From: Bacteriovoracaceae bacterium UBA6144
GTDB lineage: Bacteria; Bdellovibrionota; Bacteriovoracia; Bacteriovoracales; Bacteriovoracaceae
Assembly (NCBI GenBank): GCA_002435705.1
Contig: DIVA01000069.1
Coordinates: 1 to 64,000 of the forward strand
Direction of reading: 5' to 3'
Length of the DNA stretch: 64,000 bases
The notes below the pieces were generated by a model. That model saw nothing but the letters and a program-made list of their open reading frames with translations. It was not told where the DNA came from and ran no database searches. The position numbers and the translations under genes are program-made. This document shows positions 44,589-53,156 of this stretch, piece after piece. The stretch's first letter is position 1, and each line of letters opens with the position of its first letter.

Positions 44589-44595
44589 CATCTGT

Positions 44596-44624
44596 TTGAT
44601 TTCTCAATTCCAACGTGATATATA
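44596..44624 (+). promoter_or_regulatory. Sigma70-like promoter of the rimP-nusA-infB operon
   Basis: TTGATT (44596-44601) and TATATA (44619-44624) with 17 bases between. It lies upstream of the terminator-like hairpin, so transcripts beginning near 44631 contain that hairpin. Confidence 0.6.
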
Positions 44625-44654
44625 GGCTACCTACCATTTAAGGATTTTATTTTT

Positions 44655-44690
44655 AAGGGTGGATATCTTCGGATTCCGCCCTTTTTTTTT
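44655..44690 (+). terminator. Terminator-like hairpin abutting the rimP start codon (candidate attenuator)
   Basis: The stem runs from AAGGGTGGA-TATC to GATTCCGCCCTT, closed by a C(TTCG)G tetraloop, with one bulged base and one G-U pair, and is followed by nine Ts ending exactly at the rimP ATG. It is a textbook intrinsic terminator. Because no room for a promoter remains between it and rimP, expression of the operon needs read-through. Confidence 0.85.
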
Positions 44691-45248
44691 ATGGATATAA
44701 CAAAAGAACGTATAGGTTTGGAGAAGAAGTTTTGGACGCTTGCCCTCGATGTAGTGCGTGGACAAGAGCTCGAACTCTATGACTTGGAGTATCTTCCTGG
44801 TCAGCACCTACTGCGTCTCTATATCATGAACCCAGAAACCAAAAGTGCAGTCATTGAAGATTGCATTAAAGTTGATCATGCGATGACGCCATTTTTTGAA
44901 TCTGAAACATGGATGCCTGAAGAAGTGACTTTAGAAGTGGGTTCTCCAGGTGTGTATCGTAACGTTAATTGTCTTGCGCATTTCCAGATGGGTGTCGGCG
45001 AAATTCATTCTGTCACCATCATGGGCGGGCTTGATGAAACCCTCAATCCAGGACTACCAAAAAAGATTTTGGGGGCAAAGAAATTTAGAGGTGAGCTTTT
45101 AGAAGTAAAGCCACAGCTCATTGTTTTAAAGATTGAAGACTTCAATGTCAGTATTGATTTGAGTGCCATAAAAAAGGCCCAGGTTGATCCTGATTTTGAT
45201 CAAATATTAAGTAATGCAAATAAAAACCAACAAGGCCCTGCGCTCTAA
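44691..45248 (+). CDS. rimP: Ribosome maturation factor RimP
   Basis: 185 residues. The family signature VTLEVGSPGVYRNV appears in the middle, preceded by an acidic VDHAM segment and followed by the SH3-like C-terminal part with FRGELLEVKPQLIVL. It binds the 30S subunit and aids late assembly. No Shine-Dalgarno sequence is visible: the ATG directly follows the T run of the terminator-like hairpin, so initiation may rely on the U-rich stretch. First gene of the translation operon. Confidence 0.9.
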   Translation: MDITKERIGLEKKFWTLALDVVRGQELELYDLEYLPGQHLLRLYIMNPETKSAVIEDCIKVDHAMTPFFESETWMPEEVTLEVGSPGVYRNVNCLAHFQMGVGEIHSVTIMGGLDETLNPGLPKKILGAKKFRGELLEVKPQLIVLKIEDFNVSIDLSAIKKAQVDPDFDQILSNANKNQQGPAL

Positions 45249-45287
45249 GAGAGCAAAGGCTAGAATCGAAAAGATAAGGAGATAGGC

Positions 45288-46709
45288 GTGAACTTCTCAG
45301 AACTTGGACGCGTCATTGAGCAACTTGGCAAAGACCGTGGCATCAAAAGAGACATTATCGTAGGAGCTATTGAGCAAGCCTTCTTGGTTACGGCTCGTAA
45401 AAAATTTGGCATTCAAGGTGAATACGAAGCTCGCTACAATGAAGGCGACGGCGAAGTTGAAATTTACCAATACAAAAACGTTGTGGATAAAGTCCGTGAC
45501 TCGATCATTGAGATTGAGCATGTAGAAGCCAAGAAACTCGACGAAGAGTGCGAGCTTGGTGACCAGCTAGGTATCAAGATTGATAATCCTGGTTTTTCTC
45601 GCGTCGATATTCAGACGGCTAAGCAAATTATTTTCCAAAAAGTTCGTGATGCAGAAAGAGATATTCTTTTTGCTGAGTTCAAGCACCGTGAAGGGGAGCT
45701 CGTGACAGGAATTGCTCGTCGCTTTGAGAAAGGCAATGTGATTGTCGATCTTGGTAAAGCCGACGCCATCCTCCCTAAGAAAGAAATCATCTTCGGAGAA
45801 GCTTTTAAGCCGGGTGACCGTATCCAGGCTTATCTCTCTGAAGTGGTTATGACTTCAAGAGGCCCTGAGATCCGTTTGAGCCGAACATCTCCCATGTTCC
45901 TTGTGAAAGTTTTCGAGAACGAAGTTCCGGAAATCCTCGATGGAACTATTGAAATTAAAGCAGCTGCTCGTGAACCGGGCTACCGTGCGAAGGTGGCTGT
46001 TTACACCGTTGACCGCGACATTGATCCGGTTGGAGCGTGTGTGGGTATGAAAGGCTCGCGCGTCCAAAACGTTGTGAATGAGCTACAGGGTGAAAAAATT
46101 GATATCGTTCGTTTCTCTGAAGACGTGGAATCTTTTGCTCGCGAATCTCTTCGTCCAGCTGAAATTCAATCCATTAACATCAATAACCCAGACCACACTT
46201 TAGATGTGATCGTGGAAGATGATCAATTGAGCTTGGCCATTGGTCGCAGAGGTCAAAACGTACGTCTGGCGGCCATGTTAACTGGATGGAAGATTAATAT
46301 TATCTCAAAATCAAAACTCCAAGAGCGCGTGAAGCTTGCGGTTGAAAACCTCATGCAGTTGGCTGGACTCAATGAGCCCACAGCACAGGTTTTGGTTCAG
46401 AATGGTATTATGAACATTATCGATCTTTCGGCTTCAGAGCCTGATTTGATTGCCCGCCTCACAGGGAAGACCTCTGTGGATGCGAAAGAGCTCGTGGCCC
46501 AGGCTGCAGCTGCCCTCAATAATCCAGACATCAAGTCTGATATTGTGATGGAAGGCGAGATCGTTTCAGCCAGTGCGGTTCCTCAGCAGAATTCAATGGT
46601 GAAAAGAGAAAAAGCTGCTGGTTCAGAGAAGACAGGTGGCGGAGATAATAAATTTAGCGATGCTGAGCGTCGCCTTCGTGAGGAGCTCGCGGCATTTAAA
46701 CTTAAGTAA
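45288..46709 (+). CDS. nusA: Transcription termination/antitermination factor NusA
   Basis: 473 residues. The N-terminal RNA polymerase-binding domain is followed by an S1 domain (GELVTGIARRFEKGNVIVDLG), KH1 (VGACVGMKGSRVQNVVNEL) and KH2 (AIGRRGQNVRLAA), plus a C-terminal tail with a helix-hairpin-like LAGLNEPTAQVLVQNG region. GTG start with AAGGAG upstream. It modulates pausing, intrinsic termination and antitermination; a NusA-sensitive leader in front of its own operon would be a natural feedback loop. Confidence 0.97.
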   Translation: MNFSELGRVIEQLGKDRGIKRDIIVGAIEQAFLVTARKKFGIQGEYEARYNEGDGEVEIYQYKNVVDKVRDSIIEIEHVEAKKLDEECELGDQLGIKIDNPGFSRVDIQTAKQIIFQKVRDAERDILFAEFKHREGELVTGIARRFEKGNVIVDLGKADAILPKKEIIFGEAFKPGDRIQAYLSEVVMTSRGPEIRLSRTSPMFLVKVFENEVPEILDGTIEIKAAAREPGYRAKVAVYTVDRDIDPVGACVGMKGSRVQNVVNELQGEKIDIVRFSEDVESFARESLRPAEIQSININNPDHTLDVIVEDDQLSLAIGRRGQNVRLAAMLTGWKINIISKSKLQERVKLAVENLMQLAGLNEPTAQVLVQNGIMNIIDLSASEPDLIARLTGKTSVDAKELVAQAAAALNNPDIKSDIVMEGEIVSASAVPQQNSMVKREKAAGSEKTGGGDNKFSDAERRLREELAAFKLK

Positions 46710-46761
46710 TTTTATTATTGAAGATTTTAGATGAATGTTGGGTAACTGGAGATAAGAGCAA

Positions 46762-49446
46762 ATGGCGAAAAAGGTATACGAACTAGCAGGTGATTTAGGT
46801 ATTGGTGCTATTGAGTTGGTTGAAAAACTAAAATCCATTGGGATGAATGTTAGAAATCACATGGTGGCCCTCTCCGACGAGGAAGTTGCGAAAGCAACTG
46901 CTGAGTTTGGAGCTGCCAAGCAGGCGACTGCTCCAAAGAAAAAAGCCGTTGTTAGAAAAGTAGTAAAAAAAGTTTCTGCGAAATCGGATTCTCAGCCGGA
47001 AGAAGAATCAACTGCTGACGCTCCTGAGGAATCAGTGGAAGAGGCTCCCGCAGCCCTTGTTCAAGAGACTACTCCTGAGCCACAAGTTCAAGCCGTTGCT
47101 CCCGAGACAGTGGAGCCACCGGTAAAAGAGAAAGAATACATCGACGATAAGCCTAGAGGCTTGGTTGTTATTCGTAAAACAAAGCAACAAAAAGAAGATG
47201 AGAAGAAAGCTGATCAGGACGCTCGTGTGGCTGCAGCAAAAGCCGCCGCGATTGCGCAAAAAGAGGCTGAAATTCGTCGTGAAGAGGCTGCCACTGGAGT
47301 CGTCAAGCCTGGGGCGAAGAAAGAGTATCTCGAAGAAAGAATGCATTCTTTCACGCCAATTTTTACTCCCGAAAAGAAAGACTCAGCCACTCCTGCGGTC
47401 AGAAGTAATCTGGCTCCAGCCGCTGGAACGGATCTTGAGAGCGATGACGATGATGATAAATCAAAGAAGAGAATGGGCGATCTCGCCTCTCTCGTCGCAA
47501 AGAAAACGTCGGCTAAAGCTAAAGACGTGACTCTTATCCGAGCGGATGAAGAGCTGAAGTTTGCTTCGGCGCTTGTGGGTAGAACTATCTACACTCCTGC
47601 TAAAAAGAAAAAAGTGTACTCAGGATCAACTCAACAAACTCGGATTACAGAAGTTAAAGACTCTAAGCGTTTTATTACGGTTCATGATGGTTGTACGGCT
47701 GAAGAGTTGGCACAAAAACTTTCAGTGCGTTTTGAGTCTCTCGCCAACAAAGTTCTGAGCATTAATCTCCTCATCAACTCTGAAGATTATATTGGTTTTC
47801 AATTAGCTGAAGAGATTGCAGCTCTCTACAATTATCGTGTGGAAAACGTTGCTTTCAATGAAGATAAAGTCATTGGTAAAGTGGTTGTTGATGATGTGAC
47901 GAAGCTTCCCTTGAGAAGCCCTGTGATCACCATTATGGGTCACGTTGACCACGGTAAAACATCTCTCTTGGATCATATCCGTAAGGCCAAAGTGGCTGAT
48001 GGCGAAGCCGGGGGGATTACTCAGCACATCGGTGCTTACCAAGTTAAAGTGAAAGATGCGACACTGACCTTCCTCGATACTCCTGGTCACGCAGCTTTCG
48101 CTAATATGCGCCAGCGTGGTGCGGATGTGACAGATATTGTTGTTCTTGTTGTGGCAGCAGATGACGGAGTCATGCCTCAAACAGTTGAATCGATCAAATT
48201 CTGTCAAAATGCTCAAAAGCCGATGATCATTGCGATCAATAAAATGGATAAGCCTGGCGCTAATCCAGATAAAGTTAAACAAGGACTGATGGAGTACGGC
48301 CTAACACCTGAAGAGTGGGGTGGTGAGACTATTTATGTACCTGTCTCTGCTCACACTGGTCTAGGTATCGATGATCTTCTTGAAAACATTCAGCTGCAAG
48401 CTGAGGTGATGGAGCTTCGTTCTGATAATGTAGGACCTGCAGAAGGTGTTGTTATTGAATCAAAAGTTGAAGTTGGAAGAGGTCCGGTTGCGACTATCCT
48501 TGTTCAAAAAGGTACACTGAATAAAGGTGACTCCCTTGTGGTGGGTGAAACTGCCGGGCGCGCAAGAACCCTTACAGATTTCCAAGGTAAGAATATCGAT
48601 CTGGCAGGACCCTCAACACCTGTTCAAATTCTTGGCCTTGAAACGGTCCCTCAGCCAGGTGATATCGTTAACGTGGTTAAGAATGAGCGCGAAGCGAAGA
48701 AGATCGCTGACAATCGTATCAATGAAAGAAAACTCCTCGCCCAGACGAAAGAAGTTAAGACTGCTTCATTGGAAGACTTCTTTGCCGAGTCTAAGTCAAG
48801 CCCAGAAGGCGAGAAGAAAGTTCTCAAACTCATCGTTCGTGCTGATGTTCAAGGAAGTTTCGAAGCGATTAAAAACGCTGTTGAGAAGATTGGAAATGCA
48901 GAAGTGGCAACCGAAGTTATCAGTGGTGGCGTAGGAGCAATCACAGATAACGACGTACTTCTTGCTAGTTCAATGAAGGGATACATTATTGGTTTCAATA
49001 TGCGTCCTGTAACTTCTGCTCGTCGTATCGCTGAGGAGAAGGGTGTTGATATCAAGACCTATTCCATCATTTATGAACTCATTAATGATCTAACACTCGC
49101 TCTTGAAGGTATGCTCACCCCTGAGAAGTTTGAAGTTTACATTGGTAGAGCACAGGTTCGTGATACCTTCAATATTCCAAAAGTGGGAATGGTTGCTGGT
49201 GCCGGTGTGATTGATGGAAAAATCGAACGTGGCTGTAGCATCCGTCTTCTTCGTGATGGCAAGATCGTGTATGACGGAAAACTTTCAACTCTCAAGCGCT
49301 TCAAAGACGAAGTGAAAGAAGTTAAAAACGGCTATGAGTGTGGTCTCGGTTTAGAGAATTTTAACGACGTTAGAAAAGATGACGTGGTTGAAGCTTATAT
49401 CCTTGAAACACGCAAACGTACTCTTGAGTCCTCAGTGACTCTTTAA
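46762..49446 (+). CDS. infB: Translation initiation factor IF-2
   Basis: 894 residues. A small N-terminal IF2-N helix bundle (VYELAGDLGIGAIELVEKL) is followed by a long Lys/Ala/Glu-rich linker to about residue 240, then a second IF2-N-like part and the G domain: GHVDHGKT at about 393-400, DTPGHAAF, NKMDKPG and the C-terminal fMet-tRNA binding domains. It is a GTPase that brings initiator tRNA to the 30S subunit. In operon with nusA, as in most bacteria. Confidence 0.98.
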   Translation: MAKKVYELAGDLGIGAIELVEKLKSIGMNVRNHMVALSDEEVAKATAEFGAAKQATAPKKKAVVRKVVKKVSAKSDSQPEEESTADAPEESVEEAPAALVQETTPEPQVQAVAPETVEPPVKEKEYIDDKPRGLVVIRKTKQQKEDEKKADQDARVAAAKAAAIAQKEAEIRREEAATGVVKPGAKKEYLEERMHSFTPIFTPEKKDSATPAVRSNLAPAAGTDLESDDDDDKSKKRMGDLASLVAKKTSAKAKDVTLIRADEELKFASALVGRTIYTPAKKKKVYSGSTQQTRITEVKDSKRFITVHDGCTAEELAQKLSVRFESLANKVLSINLLINSEDYIGFQLAEEIAALYNYRVENVAFNEDKVIGKVVVDDVTKLPLRSPVITIMGHVDHGKTSLLDHIRKAKVADGEAGGITQHIGAYQVKVKDATLTFLDTPGHAAFANMRQRGADVTDIVVLVVAADDGVMPQTVESIKFCQNAQKPMIIAINKMDKPGANPDKVKQGLMEYGLTPEEWGGETIYVPVSAHTGLGIDDLLENIQLQAEVMELRSDNVGPAEGVVIESKVEVGRGPVATILVQKGTLNKGDSLVVGETAGRARTLTDFQGKNIDLAGPSTPVQILGLETVPQPGDIVNVVKNEREAKKIADNRINERKLLAQTKEVKTASLEDFFAESKSSPEGEKKVLKLIVRADVQGSFEAIKNAVEKIGNAEVATEVISGGVGAITDNDVLLASSMKGYIIGFNMRPVTSARRIAEEKGVDIKTYSIIYELINDLTLALEGMLTPEKFEVYIGRAQVRDTFNIPKVGMVAGAGVIDGKIERGCSIRLLRDGKIVYDGKLSTLKRFKDEVKEVKNGYECGLGLENFNDVRKDDVVEAYILETRKRTLESSVTL

Positions 49447-49455
49447 GGAAAGACC

Positions 49456-49815
49456 TTGAGCGGAAGATCTAAAGTTAGTTCGAAGCCTAAGTACGAAGAG
49501 CTGGTTCGCAATGCGATCAATACAGCTCTTCGTCGTGATTTTTCTGACACTCGCTTGACCTTTGTCACTGTCACGCGAGTAGAGCTCTCTGATGATTACG
49601 CGAATGCAAAAGTTTGGTGGGATACTTTTGATTCACAAAAACGTGGTGATTGTGCAGAAGCGATCGCTGCTATTAAAGGTCGTCTCCGTACTCTTCTAGC
49701 CTCCAGATTAGAAGTCAGGCACGTGCCTGACTTTCATTTCGTCTACGACTCACAGTTTGAAGATGAGCAAAAAATTGCCAATCTTCTGAAGGCCGAGGGT
49801 GAGGACAAAAAGTAG
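49456..49815 (+). CDS. rbfA: Ribosome-binding factor A
   Basis: 119 residues, TTG start with AAGGAAAG upstream. KH-like fold with the family pattern: helix EELVRNAINTALRRDF, strand TFVTVTRVELSDDYANAKVWW, and RHVPDFHFVYD. It aids 16S rRNA 5'-end processing and 30S maturation. It lies between infB and truB, and truB starts inside it. Confidence 0.92.
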   Translation: MSGRSKVSSKPKYEELVRNAINTALRRDFSDTRLTFVTVTRVELSDDYANAKVWWDTFDSQKRGDCAEAIAAIKGRLRTLLASRLEVRHVPDFHFVYDSQFEDEQKIANLLKAEGEDKK

Positions 49816-50731
49816 TCCTCCTCTTATTTTTAATCTTTATAAGCCTGCAAGGATGGGATCTTTTGATCTTGTAAGACTCTTTAAGCGTCATTTCCCAGAA
49901 GATCCACATCGCCTTGGCCACTTTGGAACACTTGATCCCTTCGCGAGTGGTGTGCTTCTCGTAGGAGTCGGTGGGGCGGCCCGGCTGAACGATTTCGTCC
50001 ACGCTCACTTGCCTAAGACGTATTTGGGTGTCGGAAGACTTGGCATCCAGACAAACACCGCTGACTGGCAAGGCGAGATTAAACAAACTGACTTTTCACC
50101 CTATTCCCAGCAAGTTATTTCTCAATTTGATCTCGCATTCATCAAAGAACGTTTGGCCATTTTTCACGGAGACTACTGGCAAGCTCCACCTGCTTTCTCT
50201 GCTACAAAATTTGAAGGTAAGCCGCTTCATGAGTGGGCAAGACAAGGAGTTGAGATCAAAAAAGAACCGGTGAAGCGGTCTATTTATTCATTTGAAGTTG
50301 TTAAATACCAGTATCCCTTTCTCAGCTTTAGAACCACAGTGAGCTCTGGAACCTATATCCGCACACTCTTTGAAGATATGGCCCGTGAACTTGGAACCAT
50401 TGGGAGATTAAGTGCTTTGGTGAGAGAAAAAATAGGCGATCTTAAAATGAACCAGGCGATTCGCCCGAAGGCACTCACAACTGATTTTTCTTCTTTGGCA
50501 CTAAAGCCGGAAGACGTCATAAAATTTCCTCGTTTAGAGCTTCCGGATGCAAGAAAGCGTGCGTTTCTCAATGGTCTCTCTTCACGACTTTCTCAGGCAG
50601 ATTTCTCTGGTGAGTATGCGTGGATGATGAGTGAAGGGGAAAATTGGGGCTTGGTGCAAAAGCGAAATGACGAATGGAAAACGATTATTAATTTTCAAGC
50701 TTTAAAGCAAGCTCAGAATGGCCTTGCTTAA
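49799..50731 (+). CDS. truB: tRNA pseudouridine(55) synthase
   Basis: 310 residues, GTG start overlapping rbfA by 17 bases. The catalytic motif RLGHFGTLDPFASGVL has the active aspartate near residue 46; YKPARMGSFDLVR and SSGTYIRTLFEDMARELG also fit TruB. It modifies U55 in the T-loop of tRNAs. Its 3' end overlaps the convergent plsC gene by 44 bases, unusually long for this window. Confidence 0.93.
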   Translation: MRTKSSPPLIFNLYKPARMGSFDLVRLFKRHFPEDPHRLGHFGTLDPFASGVLLVGVGGAARLNDFVHAHLPKTYLGVGRLGIQTNTADWQGEIKQTDFSPYSQQVISQFDLAFIKERLAIFHGDYWQAPPAFSATKFEGKPLHEWARQGVEIKKEPVKRSIYSFEVVKYQYPFLSFRTTVSSGTYIRTLFEDMARELGTIGRLSALVREKIGDLKMNQAIRPKALTTDFSSLALKPEDVIKFPRLELPDARKRAFLNGLSSRLSQADFSGEYAWMMSEGENWGLVQKRNDEWKTIINFQALKQAQNGLA

Positions 50732-51452
50732 CGACTTCCCAAGCGGCTCGTGCGAATTCATTCGCCGTCGAAAAGTTCTTTGGCTCAATCGGAGCATGAG
50801 TGATGATTCCAACTTTTTTGCCGAAGTGTATGAACTCACCATGCTTTAAGATGTGACTTGTGCCGTACATGCTCACAGGAATGACAGGAATATTTTCTTC
50901 ATAGGCCAGATGCATAAGAGTGACTTTCAGATCAGCAAAGTCTTTAGGTTTTCCATCTCTTGAGCGAGTCCCTTCAGGGTAATATTGGAGACCATAGTTT
51001 TGTGTCACTAAGCGCTCACGGGCCTTCACGAAAACTTTTTTCCTGGAATCTCTTTTACTTCGACTCACGACCAGAGCTCCCGCCACCCATGCCAGAAAAC
51101 CCAGAACCGGAAGGTATAAAACTTCTTTTTTCATGATGGGCGGGACTTGGTACTGAGACAGTATGAGCGGGATATCCATATAGCTTTGATGATTAGCGAT
51201 ATACAGACCTCTGAAAGGATAAGTTTTTAGCTCCGGAGGTCTTTTGTCCTCTATGTGCATCGTGGCAAGAGTCCCATATTTAATCGTAAAATACCCAAAG
51301 GCTTGCCAAGCATTTTTGACAATACGGACGCGCGGAACCAAAGAAAAGGGGGCTGCAATAATAGAAACGGGAAGAACTAACAATAAAAAGACTAGAGGAG
51401 CGGATATGGCCACCCAGATAAGACCCAAAACTCTTAAAACCTGCTTCATCAT
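50688..51452 (-). CDS. plsC: 1-acyl-sn-glycerol-3-phosphate acyltransferase
   Basis: 254 residues. An N-terminal membrane segment (LGLIWVAISAPLVFLLLVL-type) is followed by acyltransferase motifs: NHQSYMD (the H-x4-D catalytic pair), YYPEGTRSRDG and a later IPVIPVSMYGTS segment. It makes phosphatidic acid at the inner membrane. Two ATG codons in tandem at 51452 and 51449 are equally possible starts. Related LPLAT enzymes cannot be excluded. Confidence 0.88.
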   Translation of the reverse strand: MMKQVLRVLGLIWVAISAPLVFLLLVLPVSIIAAPFSLVPRVRIVKNAWQAFGYFTIKYGTLATMHIEDKRPPELKTYPFRGLYIANHQSYMDIPLILSQYQVPPIMKKEVLYLPVLGFLAWVAGALVVSRSKRDSRKKVFVKARERLVTQNYGLQYYPEGTRSRDGKPKDFADLKVTLMHLAYEENIPVIPVSMYGTSHILKHGEFIHFGKKVGIITHAPIEPKNFSTANEFARAAWEVVKQGHSELALKLEN

Positions 51453-51568
51453 AGGCTGGGATTGTACTTAGATTCGCGTTAGTCGGCCAATAAAACTCAC
51501 GGACTTAGCTTTCATTTTTAGTCATCTTTAGGCTATGATAGAATGGAAGCTTATTTCAGGAGATTAAT

Positions 51569-52435
51569 GTGACTACTAGTCTTATGGCCATGGGTATCGC
51601 CTTATTTGCTGTTCTCAACTTGGTTCTAGGGTTGGCAGCCATCAGTATGCTTTTTGGAACCTTTGAAACTCTTTTTGGGAAACCGAAACTAACAATTCTT
51701 AGAACGCAAAAACCGGGCAATCACTTTGCCATTGGTTTCAAGTGGAATAGTGCCAAAGAGCCGGCAGCGATTGATACACTCCGCTTGCGCCTTTTTAATC
51801 CATTTGGCAGTCCGACTCAGGCTGAAGTCATGCAGAAGCTTGAGACTCAGCGCTCGAGCTTTGCGCTAGAAGTTGATATGGGACCAGGTCTTCTCGGTCT
51901 CCTAGGTGCGAAAGGTTTTGATAAGTCTTCTGTGCAGGTAGAACTCAGTTCAACTCGTGATGGAGTGGTGTTTCAGTTTGATATGAGTGGACCAAAATTT
52001 AGAAGCCTTGTGATGAAATCTTCAGAATCAGTTCCTTCATTCATTAAACGTCATAAGCTAGATGTGAAGTCAGTTTCTAAGCCACCGATTGATGTACCTA
52101 TTAGAAGCTTTATTGCTGATACCGTTCCTGGTAAGGGACCTATGTTGAAGATGGCCACTAACCCAATGTTTGCAGGTGAGTTCGCTGGAGCCTCTGCCGC
52201 TGGCCCTGCTGGTGCTCCTGCAGCTGCACTGCCTACCTTTACCGTCGCCAAGGTCTGGATTGAGCCAGGTTGTATTGTTTGCAATGCTTGTGAGGATATC
52301 TATCCTGAAGTGTTTGAAGTGCTCTCTGATACCTGTATCATTCGTCCAGGAGCTCCATTAGATAATGGTCTCAGAATTCAAGAATCTGCTGAGGCTTGTC
52401 CTGTTGAAGTCATCAAATTCACTAAAGCGAGCTAA
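51569..52435 (+). CDS. Membrane-anchored protein with C-terminal ferredoxin domain
   Basis: 288 residues, GTG start with AGGAG six bases upstream. Residues about 5-35 form one transmembrane helix. Then come about 160 residues of unknown, beta-rich fold, an Ala/Pro/Gly linker (near 205-225), and a ferredoxin domain with C-I-V-C-N-A-C and a distal CP pair (EACPVEV), which provides four cysteines for one [4Fe-4S] cluster. It probably acts as a tethered electron carrier at the cytoplasmic face; partner unknown. A TATGAT box at 51534-51539 may be part of its promoter. A terminator follows. Confidence 0.75.
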   Translation: MTTSLMAMGIALFAVLNLVLGLAAISMLFGTFETLFGKPKLTILRTQKPGNHFAIGFKWNSAKEPAAIDTLRLRLFNPFGSPTQAEVMQKLETQRSSFALEVDMGPGLLGLLGAKGFDKSSVQVELSSTRDGVVFQFDMSGPKFRSLVMKSSESVPSFIKRHKLDVKSVSKPPIDVPIRSFIADTVPGKGPMLKMATNPMFAGEFAGASAAGPAGAPAAALPTFTVAKVWIEPGCIVCNACEDIYPEVFEVLSDTCIIRPGAPLDNGLRIQESAEACPVEVIKFTKAS

Positions 52436-52441
52436 TCGTTT

Positions 52442-52471
52442 AAAAAAAGCCTCCCAAAGGGAGGCTTTTTT
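52442..52471. terminator. Bidirectional intrinsic terminator
   Basis: GCCTCCC/GGGAGGC stem with an AAA loop, flanked by an A run on the left and a T run on the right; serves the ferredoxin gene and the convergent amidase gene. Confidence 0.92.
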
Positions 52472-53156
52472 ATTTCATTTTTTTGATCAGCAGATCACTT
52501 TGCATAAAATTCATCAACCCTACTTTATTCTCTTCCCAAATTTCTTTGAGTCCAAGCTCCTCGGTTAAAGGAGGGCATTCAAAAGTGAGAACTCCTGCCT
52601 TGTATTTTTCCGGAACATAAGCACCAAATGATCCAGGTGTCGGATAACCAATATCACCGGCAATGGGATAGTTATTGTATTGAGAGAGATACTCTGCCAC
52701 ATCTTGTGAGTCACCATTATAGTTCAAGATGGGCTTCCATGAATGAAACGAGATAATGAGGGCCGGAGGATACTTATCTAGCAGTTTGATAAGATAAATA
52801 TTCTCTGGTTCAGAGAGTGGTTTGGGTCCTGGATTATACTTGGCTTCACTTGCTTCTGGAGTCCAGTCGCTGGTTGGAAGATTACGGTTGAGATCAACCA
52901 TGTGCGCGTTGACACGAGTGGAGGCGCGGTAGCCATCAACGTTTAAAATAGGAATAACCACAATAGGGAAATCCTTAAGAGAGTGCTCGTGCTTGAGCCA
53001 GTTAAATAGCTCTTTAAGCACGTGAATACCTTCAACCTCATCTCCGTGAGTTCCTGCCATGAGATAAAGATATTTTTGGGCTTTCACATCAGTTCTGTAG
53101 GCGGGAATAGGGTAGCCCTCTACACTTTTACCTGGCTCAATTTCACTGAAAATCAT
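52470..53156 (-). CDS. M14-family carboxypeptidase, MpaA-like murein peptide amidase
   Basis: 228 residues, no signal peptide, so cytoplasmic. Zinc-site motifs of the M14 fold are present: GTHGDE (H-x2-E), VDLNRNLP (substrate arginine/asparagine), SFHSW (third ligand) and LTFECP with the catalytic glutamate. The small size and sequence style fit MpaA, which cleaves the gamma-D-Glu-diaminopimelate bond of murein peptides during recycling. Its ATG overlaps the stop of the PTPS-family gene (ATGA). In a predator this could also process prey wall peptides; inference. Confidence 0.82.
   Translation of the reverse strand: MIFSEIEPGKSVEGYPIPAYRTDVKAQKYLYLMAGTHGDEVEGIHVLKELFNWLKHEHSLKDFPIVVIPILNVDGYRASTRVNAHMVDLNRNLPTSDWTPEASEAKYNPGPKPLSEPENIYLIKLLDKYPPALIISFHSWKPILNYNGDSQDVAEYLSQYNNYPIAGDIGYPTPGSFGAYVPEKYKAGVLTFECPPLTEELGLKEIWEENKVGLMNFMQSDLLIKKMK

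Noticed and set aside
47000..47480. Lys/Ala/Glu-rich repeats inside infB as a separate repeat element
   Set aside because: Low-complexity linkers of this kind are normal between the IF2-N part and the G domain.
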